From Phycisphaerales bacterium (GTDB taxonomy: Bacteria > Planctomycetota > Phycisphaerae > Phycisphaerales > UBA1924), in the NCBI GenBank assembly GCA_016764015.1, contig JAESSR010000102.1, positions 1 through 9,001 of the forward strand: a stretch of DNA of 9,001 nucleotides, given 5' to 3'. This document shows positions 1 to 6,437 of the stretch, piece by piece. Position 1 is the stretch's first letter, and every line of letters starts with the position of its first letter. The notes under the pieces are model-generated. The model searched no databases, was not told the origin of the DNA, and was given only the letters and a program-made list of their open reading frames with translations. The position numbers and the translations under genes were made by a program.

Positions 1-141
1 CCCTTGCGGGTGGGTTTCCCCATTCGGACATCTATAGATCACAGCCTGGTTACCGGCTCCCTATAGCTTTTCGCAGGTTCCAACGTCCTTCATCGCCTCT
101 TGACGCCAAGTCATCCACCGTATGCCCTTTGTGGTTTGATC
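1..141 (-). rRNA. rrl: 23S ribosomal RNA, 5' end (partial, continues beyond position 1)
   Basis: Read on the minus strand, this stretch has the universally conserved 5' region of bacterial 23S rRNA: ACGGTGGATG, then AGGCGATGAAGGACG, then CCGAATGGGGAAACCCA. The mature 5' end at about 141 was set by counting back from the CGGTGG block by the same distance as in E. coli; it may be off by a few bases. The gene is cut by the window edge after about 141 nt. There is no 16S gene, tRNA-Ile or tRNA-Ala upstream in the same direction. The nearest intact upstream gene is the protein gene ending at 761, so this 23S is not in a standard 16S-23S-5S operon. Unlinked rRNA genes are common in Planctomycetota and a few other groups. 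Confidence 0.96.
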
Positions 142-163
142 AATCCGACCTGATGCCGATCCA

Positions 164-179
164 TCTGTATTAATACAGA
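164..179. repeat. Perfect 16-bp palindrome just upstream of the 23S rRNA
   Basis: TCTGTATTAATACAGA is identical to its own reverse complement and lies about 22 bp before the predicted mature 23S 5' end. In the transcript it could form a 6-bp hairpin with a TTAA loop, which would suit a pre-rRNA processing site. As DNA it has the symmetry of an operator. The sequence alone does not decide between these. Confidence 0.6.
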
Positions 180-214
180 AAATCAACAACATTCCGAACA
201 TCTCTTACGACCTC

Positions 215-232
215 CCTTGCCTGCCGGCAAGG
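215..232 (-). other. Stem-loop in the 23S rRNA leader
   Basis: CCTTGCC and GGCAAGG form a perfect 7-bp GC-rich stem around a 4-nt loop. No run of T follows on the minus strand, so it is not an intrinsic terminator. Its place between the candidate promoter and the rRNA suggests a structured leader element, for processing or antitermination; that role is inference. Confidence 0.5.
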
Positions 233-270
233 TCTATCGACTTGCTTGAATCATCCCGTGAAGGAAAGCG

Positions 271-279
271 ATTCTAACA
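271..279 (-). promoter_or_regulatory. Candidate extended -10 promoter element for the 23S rRNA gene
   Basis: The minus strand reads TGTTAGAAT, a match to the extended -10 form TGnTATAAT with one change. The expected -35 position (about 294-299) holds only a poor match. Transcription would start near 262-264, giving a leader of about 120 nt. The element lies between the end of the decayed gene (311) and the rRNA, where a dedicated promoter is needed if the 23S is transcribed alone. Confidence 0.35.
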
Positions 280-310
280 AGCACCATTTCAGACGCATCT
301 TGAGAATTTC

Positions 311-671
311 TCAGTTAGTATATTTGCCGAACTCAGCCTGATGAACAGCTTCTAAAAGCCATTCCCGCGCCTCCTTTGAAGCACGGTCATCTGAGTTCCG
401 CTCGTCGTAATCCACTTGTCAAAGATGCTGAATCTCAACCAGATCAACCGGCTGAGTTTCATTTGCGTCGTTTGGACGCGGGGAGATGATAGGCAGCATA
501 AATGCATCGTCAAATTGCAACGGCAACAATTCAGCTCCTTATCTGACAATTCTTTACATCAATCCACCCATGTACACCGGCGTCACCAGACTCGTGCGCA
601 ATCCATGCCTGTAGCTCTCAGCTATCGCTTCCTTCCACCCCCTTCACAGGCTTTAAACGGCCATGAGCTTC
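311..671 (-). pseudogene. Probable decayed small protein gene between the pilus cluster and 23S
   Basis: No intact gene fills 142-760, but the minus strand has a protein-like reading along most of it. One frame is read from 671 to 531, with an in-frame TGA at 620-618, and includes WIAHESGDAGVHGWIDVKN. A second frame is read from 538 to 311, with an in-frame TGA at 421-419, and includes LLPLQFDDAFMLPII, EAREWLLEAVHQAEFGKY and a terminal TGA at 313-311. Both internal TGA codons fall where Trp (TGG) would read naturally, and the frame changes near 531-538. An ATG at 664-662 follows an AGGAAG but is out of frame. Together this suggests a gene of about 120 codons broken by two nonsense mutations and one or two indels. 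I do not recognise the family. It could instead be chance, or non-coding leader DNA. Confidence 0.38.
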
Positions 672-683
672 CTATCGCGCAAG

Positions 684-714
684 AAAATCCCCAGCCTTGT
701 ATGGACTGGGGATT
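684..714 (-). terminator. Intrinsic terminator after the pilus-type gene cluster
   Basis: A 9-bp stem of AATCCCCAG and CTGGGGATT (686-694 with 706-714) encloses an 11-nt loop. On the minus strand the stem is followed by a short T-rich tail, TTTTCTT with the first Ts overlapping the stem end. It starts about 47 bp past the stop codon of the gene ending at 761 and would insulate the rRNA from upstream transcription. The short T tract makes it moderate rather than strong. Confidence 0.65.
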
Positions 715-760
715 CGTCTAAACAAACTCTCAGATTTGAGATCGTTCTTGAAAATTCTTT

Positions 761-2716
761 TTATGGGGCCGGTGGGTCGAAGAGCTCTGATGCTGGTGAC
801 ACTACAGGTGCTCCTGGTGCTCTGAGTTTGTTCTTTGAGGCGACCGCAGCCGATTCTGACGCCAGTGTAAATGCTGAGGAGTTCGTGTCGCTCAGATCAG
901 ACCGAACCACCACATTACCATTGCCATCACGCAGTACGACCTGCATGGGATAGACAGGTTGACCGAGTCTGGTTTCTGATTGGATCGTCCCAGTGTAGAT
1001 ATCGAGCACATACACACCCAGATCGATGGTCATCCGGTTGGAAAGCTCTGTGATTCCATCTGGGAGATCAGATGAGTCAGCGTTGGCGAGCTCTTCGACA
1101 GCCTTTGTTGCGTCGCCAACCTCAAGAGTTGCTGTGTCAAACAGTAAGAGATCACCAGAGACTCGGATCGTTGCTGCCAGCTCATCGCCGGGGGATACCG
1201 AGGGGGTCGATTTGCGGTAATAGCCATAGAACATTTTGTAGAGTTCGATGGTCGCTTTGGCACCCTTTGCCCCAACGCCGCCTGCGGTTTCAGCGCTGGT
1301 GACGAAGAAGTATTCCTTGGCACCCACAACCACAGGCTGAGACCACGCAGACCATGGTCCGCGGGCGAATGGATCGAGGGTCAGTGCTTGCTGGTCTGCA
1401 TCGAGTTCGCTGCTCTTGCGGAATAACGGATTGTTGACCACCACGCGGGTGTGGTAGCGGTATGTCGCTCCTGGCATGACACCCAGATCGTGTGTCCAGA
1501 GATCAATCGATTCTTGTTCGAGGATCGAAACCCGGTCCTTGGCTGATGTGCGTGCACGGCGGGTAGTAGTACCCGAGTTGGTGGTATCGACGCCGAGATC
1601 TTTGAGTTGTTCTTCGAGGTCCTTGATTTTTTTCTCAACCCGATCAATCTGGGCTTTGTTGCGTCCAGATCCTCCTGGGATCGTGGGTGTTGTTGGGCTG
1701 TTGCGACCGCGTCCCCCTCCACCCTTGGGCCCTGCCGGCGGTGGTGCGTTGGTAAGCCTTTCGAGCTCGCTACGGGATCTTTCGAGCGTCCGGGTAAGCC
1801 GATTGATCAGCGATGATCCGGAATCATTGTTCGTCACGACGCGTTCGCTTGGAGGCGTCCATATTTCGCCAGCAATTGTCGGCGGGAACATTGGGCGGGC
1901 GACCTCGTCGATCACACCGGCAGCATTGGTGACGACCGCCGTCAGATCAAGCAAACCCGGTTCTTCGCCCAACGCCCGTGTAGGCGTTGGCGTGCGGGGC
2001 GGTGTGACAACAACCTGCGCGTTGCCCCAAGACCCGTCGGGCATGAGCTGTTGACGCTCAGATTCAAATCCGAGGATTGCCAACCCAGCGATTGACCAGA
2101 ATCGACGAGGGATCACAGAACCAGATTCACCCTTGCCCAGCAGTGCTGCTTCCAGGTCTTTGCCATTGAATGTTGCTTCGATGGATACCGAAGGAAAATC
2201 GAACGGCTGAGAGAGCCCTACAAACTCTTCATAATCAGGAACCTGAATCACTGCGTATGGGTCGAGTGTCGCCCACATTGATGCAGCGATCGGTGTCGAT
2301 GTCATCGGCACCTGCAATGCTGCGATAGGGCCTGTCTCTCCCTCTGGGGGAATATAAGTCCCGATATCGCTGGTGGCGTTGGCAATGTCTACACCGGTGC
2401 CAAGGGCTGAGCTGAGCTCAATAGTGCCGCCCGATGCGTTCGCAAAGGCGTTGTTGTATCGTTCAACAAGGTCGACCGATTGAATCTCGGGCAAGCTTGG
2501 ATTGAGATCGCTCAACTGGCTCTGGATCTGCTTTGCTTGCCCTTCAAGCACGGTGTACACCTGATCTGGCGATACTGATCGTGTGGAGGAAACCTTGATA
2601 TCGTTGGGTCGGCTCACAAACTGCATCGAGAGCACCGCCAGAAGCAGAATCATCACGACTCCGAGCACGATCTTTTCGATGTGTTGCTCGATTGGATTTA
2701 CGCCTTTGAGTTTCAT
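761..2716 (-). CDS. Membrane-anchored coiled-coil periplasmic protein, third gene of the pilM cluster (function unknown)
   Basis: 651 aa, not recognised as a named family. Residues 16-34 form one transmembrane helix after a short cytoplasmic tail with KIVL, so the rest is probably periplasmic. A beta-rich region covers about 140-290. Heptad-like charged helices at about 301-323 and 353-374 (DRVEKKIKDLEEQLKDLG) suggest coiled coils, with a Gly/Arg/Pro-rich linker between them (331-353, GGGGRGRN). A segment at about 414-465 (PGATYRYHTRVVV ... WSAWSQPVVV) resembles a fibronectin type III-like edge, and more beta-rich sequence runs to about 606. The tail is Ala/Ser/Pro-rich. Its position after PilM-PilN-like and PilO-like genes suggests the slot held by PilP or a scaffold subunit, but it is several times longer than PilP and lacks PilP's lipobox. 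The Shine-Dalgarno is weak (GTGAGAT). It lies 93 bp after the preceding gene. The coding call is secure; the role is inference. Confidence 0.9.
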   Translation of the reverse strand: MKLKGVNPIEQHIEKIVLGVVMILLLAVLSMQFVSRPNDIKVSSTRSVSPDQVYTVLEGQAKQIQSQLSDLNPSLPEIQSVDLVERYNNAFANASGGTIELSSALGTGVDIANATSDIGTYIPPEGETGPIAALQVPMTSTPIAASMWATLDPYAVIQVPDYEEFVGLSQPFDFPSVSIEATFNGKDLEAALLGKGESGSVIPRRFWSIAGLAILGFESERQQLMPDGSWGNAQVVVTPPRTPTPTRALGEEPGLLDLTAVVTNAAGVIDEVARPMFPPTIAGEIWTPPSERVVTNNDSGSSLINRLTRTLERSRSELERLTNAPPPAGPKGGGGRGRNSPTTPTIPGGSGRNKAQIDRVEKKIKDLEEQLKDLGVDTTNSGTTTRRARTSAKDRVSILEQESIDLWTHDLGVMPGATYRYHTRVVVNNPLFRKSSELDADQQALTLDPFARGPWSAWSQPVVVGAKEYFFVTSAETAGGVGAKGAKATIELYKMFYGYYRKSTPSVSPGDELAATIRVSGDLLLFDTATLEVGDATKAVEELANADSSDLPDGITELSNRMTIDLGVYVLDIYTGTIQSETRLGQPVYPMQVVLRDGNGNVVVRSDLSDTNSSAFTLASESAAVASKNKLRAPGAPVVSPASELFDPPAP

Positions 2717-2764
2717 ATCAATCTCACTTCAAATGATTGGTGTCATCGTTTAAGTCATCGGTCT

Positions 2765-2790
2765 CTGTCTGCATAAAAACTGTCTGCATA
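2765..2790. repeat. Pair of 11-bp direct repeats between the second and third cluster genes
   Basis: CTGTCTGCATA occurs at 2765-2775 and again at 2780-2790, a 15-bp period, in the 93-bp gap between the 459-aa and 651-aa genes. It may be a local duplication or a regulatory site. No convincing terminator is visible in the gap, so read-through is possible. Confidence 0.5.
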
Positions 2791-2809
2791 TAAGAATAGT
2801 TGTACGAGT

Positions 2810-4189
2810 TCAGCCATCGTCCTCGGGGTTGTTCTCGTCTTCGACAGGTATCCCCATCGCGACCTTGATCTGATCTGGCATCATCGGCATCATCCATGAA
2901 CGGAGCCAGACACTTTCAATCGTGATCGTTGCCCGCACGACATGGTCGTTGCCGTAGTAGTATCCGAGTTCAAGATCGCCCCAGATATTGACCTGTTCGA
3001 GATCAAGATCCGTCACGGTCATGTAGTTGGTCTTGCCGATGGCGTCGATAAACTTGGGCAGGTCTTTGGATGCCGCGACCACAACCACCGTCACCATGCG
3101 GATGTCGTAGGCGCCGTTGGCTTCGCCTCCGGCGCGTCCGGTGAATGTGCCAACCGTTTCATCTTTCTTTTCTGTACTCGAAGTGCTTGAGCCGCCCCGT
3201 CCTCTTCCACCCCCGCCACCCGAAGTAGGCTCATCGGTTATCGAATCTGAGCCGTCCCCAAGATCAATCTTCGAGATGCTGATGCGCTCGATGCTCTTGA
3301 TCGGAGCATCGGGGATCGCCATCGCGCCCGAAACTGGGTTTTGATTCGCCAAGGCTGCAGCCTCGAGCACATCGGAAATTACCCAATAATCCCAGAGCCA
3401 GTTGAAGACCACCGCTTCATCAATCGTGCTCAATGGCGGGACAGAGGCGGGCACCTGTGAGAACTCGCCTTTGGCTGAGCTGGATTTGCCGTCGCTGACA
3501 AATGCATCCGGTGAACAATAAAAGGTCAACTCGCCCGAACGCCCGATGTACTCGCCGAGTCGGCGGGCGATGAGGTCTTTGTCGAGCTGCTCGGTCTGGG
3601 CGGGCGTCACCTTGCCGTCGGCGTTTGAACTTTCGTAGCGTTGTTTCTCTCTTGTTTGGAAATCGGTGAGTGTGGCTGAGAGTGATTCTGGGTTTGGAGG
3701 CGAGCCCGCATTGAGCCGTTGGAGCTTGCGTTGGTACACCGACGAAGTGGTGTTTGTACCAACAATCGCCTCGGCCATCTCGCGCCCGAGACGCTTGAGG
3801 GTCAGGTCATTGGGCGCCAAAGGCAAGATGCCTTCGACCAACTCGACATGATCGCCTTGGTTGAATGCAGTCCCGCGTTCGACAACTTCTTGGACTTGCT
3901 GCTCACGCTGAGCTTTATGATCCTTATAGAACTTGGTGACCGCGCTGTTGGGCGCACGGGTTTCTGAAAGATCCTGCTCGCCTTCAAGCACCGCGGGCAG
4001 CGAATAGTTGATTGTGCCCTTGGTGGTGAGTGTGCGCTTTTCTTTGTTGTAGGCTGCGTTGGCCTTCTCATGCACCTGAGTGTTCCACTTGGCTGAGAAG
4101 ATATAACCCACAGGCAAGACGGCAAGGATCAAGACGACCGAAACCACGACCACAAGGTTGGCTTTGATAAATCCAATGATCTTATTCAT
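2810..4189 (-). CDS. PilO-like inner-membrane platform protein (large, divergent)
   Basis: 459 aa with a strong N-terminal transmembrane helix (about 10-31, rich in V/L/I) after a short basic cytoplasmic end, a bitopic layout like PilN, PilO and GspM. Residues 35-110 are charged and helical. The middle (about 115-290) is alpha-helical and not recognised. A Gly/Arg/Ser low-complexity linker lies at 323-338 (GGGGGRGRGG). The C-terminal part (about 362-430), with RMVTVVVVAASKDLPKFIDA, then TVTDLDLEQVN, then VVRATITIESVW, follows the beta-alpha-beta-beta pattern of the ferredoxin-like periplasmic fold of PilO/GspM proteins. That fold call is by eye. The start is well supported: its ATG overlaps the pilM stop as ATGA, and GGAGAAGG precedes it, implying translational coupling. 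PilO is usually about 200 aa, so this version is more than twice as long. It likely pairs with the PilN-like part of the upstream gene. Confidence 0.85.
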   Translation of the reverse strand: MNKIIGFIKANLVVVVSVVLILAVLPVGYIFSAKWNTQVHEKANAAYNKEKRTLTTKGTINYSLPAVLEGEQDLSETRAPNSAVTKFYKDHKAQREQQVQEVVERGTAFNQGDHVELVEGILPLAPNDLTLKRLGREMAEAIVGTNTTSSVYQRKLQRLNAGSPPNPESLSATLTDFQTREKQRYESSNADGKVTPAQTEQLDKDLIARRLGEYIGRSGELTFYCSPDAFVSDGKSSSAKGEFSQVPASVPPLSTIDEAVVFNWLWDYWVISDVLEAAALANQNPVSGAMAIPDAPIKSIERISISKIDLGDGSDSITDEPTSGGGGGRGRGGSSTSSTEKKDETVGTFTGRAGGEANGAYDIRMVTVVVVAASKDLPKFIDAIGKTNYMTVTDLDLEQVNIWGDLELGYYYGNDHVVRATITIESVWLRSWMMPMMPDQIKVAMGIPVEDENNPEDDG

Positions 4190-6174
4190 GAGCCTTCTCC
4201 ATTCTCTGCATTGTCATCCATCGGATCGAGCACGGCGTACCAGGTCAGTGTGACGAGCGACGCTTGGGAGCCGCTTGTGGTTGTTGTGTCAGTGTTCATT
4301 GCAGGGTTCACGATCGGAGCGAGCGCGCTCAGGTTCGTGTTCTGCGCACCGCCTGGGTCTCTGCCCACGCCTCTGCCAGTGGATTGCGGGCGAGGTGCCC
4401 TTCTTCCCTTGGTGCGATTGGCCGATCGCGTGGTCAGCTTTGTTTCCCAAGGCTCTTTCTTGGTGACCACCAATGTGTATGGGGTGCCTTCTCGCTCAAG
4501 CTCATAGCGGAGCTTGGGATCGACATGGTCGAGCATGAACACACCAACATCAGCAAGGGGAACCTCGAACTGTGCGGTGATCTGAATACGGCGTTTGCCT
4601 TCGATCGAAGCAAGGACGGGATCAACCGAATCTTTATTCGTCGTGTTGCGCCCGCCACGGCTGCTCACACTTGAATCAGAACCACCTTCGCCGGTGGTCA
4701 TGTAATCCGTGTTTAAACTCAGCAGCTTGAATGGTTCATTGTTTTCGAACGCTTCGCTCAGACGAACATCTGATTCGGCAGCCGTCATCGCGCTCTCGGT
4801 GACCAGCGAGATCAACATCGCGGAGTCTTCAAGAATCTGTGCGTAGAGCTCACGCCCGCTCAGGAGTCCGACGATTTCGGCGCCCTTGAGGTTTGGAAGG
4901 GCACTGTCCGTGACGCCATCTTTGACGGCATCCTCTGCGAGTAGGGTTGCTTCATCAACCACCTGAGTAAGGACCGGTGGTTTCTTGGCACCTTCAAACG
5001 CGGTCGAATCCATCAACGGACGGATAAACATCGCCCCTGCTGTCGCAGCGGCTAAACCCGCAGCGGCTGCAAAGTAAGGCACTTTCTTCTTCCACATCGC
5101 GGTTTTGATGACCGCGACTGGCATCAGGTTCGCCTGCATCGGAGCATGCTCGAATGCTTGGAGCACACACCCGTATGCGGTTGCGAGGTTGAAGCTCGCT
5201 GCTTGGAACTCCCCGGCCCGTGCATCATCGACCGAAATCTTCTTGAACTGCTCAAGTCGGTACACATCGAGCTGGAGCTGCGACTTGAGGTATTTACGCA
5301 AGCCCGGGAGTCGGAAGGTCGAGCCAAGCCCGACCAATCGTTTGATATCTGCATCTGGATGCACTGATTTGTAGAAACCGATTGAGCGTTGGATCTCTTG
5401 AATCAGATCCGAGAATACGGGACGCATCGCCTGGAATACATGACGGGCGTGCTTGGACTGCTCGGCTTCGCGCTTGAGCTTTTCAGCCTTGGAATAACTG
5501 AGCTTGAACGAGCTGACCAATGCCTCGGTGAACTGATGCCCACCGATCGGGAAGGTTCGTACCCAGACGCGACCGGCTTCTGCGATGATCAGATCAGTCG
5601 CGACGGTGCCGATATCGAGTATGATGGTGCCGGGGGTGTCGTTGGTGAATCCGAGATCGACCGACAAAGCGTTGTAGGCTGCAATCGGGGAGAGTGTGAC
5701 CGTGTCTGGCGTGAGCCCGACATCGTGAAGCATGGAAAGCTGATCCATAATCCGCTGACGCGTCACCGCGAAGATACCAACCTCGACATCGGGTGAATCT
5801 GGCGATACAAATGTCTGGTAATCCCACTCGACCTCTTCAAGAGGGAATGGAATCTGCTGGACTGCTTCAAACTTGACGATATCAGGGACCTTCTTGGGCT
5901 CAACCGGTGGCAGCTTGGCAAAGCGAGCGAAGCTTTGATGCCCGGGCAGTGATACCGCGATCCGGGCGTTGCTCAGATCGTGCTGGGTCACCAAAGTGCC
6001 CAGCGCCACACGCATCGCGTCGGTCTGATCGATCTCCGGGGTGGCGAGCACCTTGGCGTGGTTGATCACCGCAAAATCGAGCACCTTGAACTCGGAGCCG
6101 GTGTGTTCGAGTTTGATCGCTTTAATTGCGCCAAACCCCATCTCGATGCCCCAACATATATTTGACGAAGCCAT
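4186..6174 (-). CDS. pilM: Type IV pilus assembly PilM fused to a membrane-anchored PilN-like domain
   Basis: 662 aa. Residues 1 to about 345 are an actin-like PilM ATPase-fold domain: phosphate-1 loop WGIEMGFGAIKAIKL (8-22), phosphate-2 LDIGTVATDLII (186-197), GGHQF (211-215) and an adenosine-site motif VGLGSTFRLPGL (281-292). The usual GID of the first loop is GIE. PilM is normally a cytoplasmic protein of about 350 aa that binds the N-terminal tail of PilN. Here KKK at 362-364 precedes a transmembrane helix (about 366-385) and a 275-aa extension. The extension includes a PilN-like helix (RELYAQILEDSAMLISLV) and a ferredoxin-like segment (RIQITAQFEVPLADVGVFML, then VTLTWYAVLD), so PilM and PilN seem to be one chain. 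Arg/Gly-rich linkers lie at 504-510 and about 583-609. The start is set by GGAGG nine bases upstream. It is the first gene of the cluster and overlaps the next by four bases. Confidence 0.92.
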   Translation of the reverse strand: MASSNICWGIEMGFGAIKAIKLEHTGSEFKVLDFAVINHAKVLATPEIDQTDAMRVALGTLVTQHDLSNARIAVSLPGHQSFARFAKLPPVEPKKVPDIVKFEAVQQIPFPLEEVEWDYQTFVSPDSPDVEVGIFAVTRQRIMDQLSMLHDVGLTPDTVTLSPIAAYNALSVDLGFTNDTPGTIILDIGTVATDLIIAEAGRVWVRTFPIGGHQFTEALVSSFKLSYSKAEKLKREAEQSKHARHVFQAMRPVFSDLIQEIQRSIGFYKSVHPDADIKRLVGLGSTFRLPGLRKYLKSQLQLDVYRLEQFKKISVDDARAGEFQAASFNLATAYGCVLQAFEHAPMQANLMPVAVIKTAMWKKKVPYFAAAAGLAAATAGAMFIRPLMDSTAFEGAKKPPVLTQVVDEATLLAEDAVKDGVTDSALPNLKGAEIVGLLSGRELYAQILEDSAMLISLVTESAMTAAESDVRLSEAFENNEPFKLLSLNTDYMTTGEGGSDSSVSSRGGRNTTNKDSVDPVLASIEGKRRIQITAQFEVPLADVGVFMLDHVDPKLRYELEREGTPYTLVVTKKEPWETKLTTRSANRTKGRRAPRPQSTGRGVGRDPGGAQNTNLSALAPIVNPAMNTDTTTTSGSQASLVTLTWYAVLDPMDDNAENGEGS

Positions 6175-6265
6175 GATACGAATCCTCCGGTATCTCTGGG
6201 CGACTAAAAAGCGAAACCTGCCCTGCGTGCTCTATCCCTTGATCTGAGCTGCTCGGACGCCGCAA

Positions 6266-6284
6266 TGGTATTCATTGAATACCA
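6266..6284. promoter_or_regulatory. 19-bp perfect inverted repeat upstream of pilM (operator-like)
   Basis: TGGTATTCA and TGAATACCA flank a single central base. An overlapping 8-bp palindrome, CACCGGTG, lies at 6283-6290. The repeat sits about 90 bp before the pilM start and just downstream of a candidate promoter, a typical place for a dimeric repressor to bind. No run of T follows on either strand, so it is unlikely to be a terminator for the upstream memo-family gene. Confidence 0.5.
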
Positions 6285-6290
6285 CCGGTG

Positions 6291-6319
6291 CATACAGCAT
6301 ACTCACGACACATTGACAA
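6291..6319 (-). promoter_or_regulatory. Candidate sigma-70 type promoter for the pilM cluster
   Basis: On the minus strand TTGTCA (6319-6314) is a five-of-six match to the -35 consensus. It is followed after 17 bp by TGTATG (6296-6291), a weak -10. The 19-bp inverted repeat begins a few bases downstream, near the expected transcription start. Support is modest because the -10 matches only about half the consensus. Confidence 0.3.
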
Positions 6320-6359
6320 TACGATACTTTGATCGATGAGTTCCACCCCAGCACCCGCT

Positions 6360-6377
6360 TGTGACACACCTGTGACA
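6360..6377. repeat. TGTGACA direct repeat at 11-bp spacing
   Basis: TGTGACA occurs at 6360-6366 and 6371-6377, one helical turn apart, upstream of the candidate pilM promoter. The arrangement suits a regulator binding as tandem subunits, but the motif is short enough to arise by chance. Confidence 0.35.
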
Positions 6378-6404
6378 TAAGCGAGCGAGGTCTGCTTTGG
6401 TATA

Positions 6405-6437
6405 ACCCATATGAAAATGACCCATTAATGACCCATT
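6405..6437. repeat. Perfect 11-bp tandem duplication overlapping the memo-family stop codon
   Basis: AATGACCCATT is repeated head to tail at 6416-6426 and 6427-6437. The second copy includes two bases of the TAA stop codon of the gene ending at 6436. A third core, ACCCAT at 6405-6410 inside TATAACCCATAT, gives three ACCCAT cores at 6405, 6420 and 6431. It may be a replication-slippage duplication or a set of regulator sites for the pilM cluster. Confidence 0.55.

Noticed and set aside
352..549. Minus-strand 65-codon open frame with several Cys residues upstream of 23S
   Set aside because: Its composition is poor for a protein and it overlaps, in another frame, the more protein-like reading described as the decayed gene. 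There is no convincing family pattern.
311..671. In-frame TGA codons as selenocysteine or as Trp by recoding
   Set aside because: Intact genes here end in TGA and use TGG for Trp, no selenocysteine insertion hairpin is evident, and a frame change is needed as well. Decay is the simpler reading.
142..760. Spacer tRNA genes upstream of the 23S
   Set aside because: Reading both strands, no cloverleaf with a GTTCGA-type T-loop and matching acceptor stem was found.
1476..2054. 192-codon plus-strand open frame opposite the 651-aa gene
   Set aside because: It is antisense to a well-supported gene, has low-complexity Ser/Arg/Pro sequence and no ribosome site; a shadow of the codon bias on the other strand.
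5389..5796. 135-codon plus-strand open frame opposite pilM
   Set aside because: It is antisense to the conserved PilM ATP-binding motifs with no independent support.
6266..6284. Inverted repeat as a terminator for the memo-family gene
   Set aside because: No T run follows the stem on the minus strand and the one-base centre makes a poor RNA hairpin; an operator is more likely.
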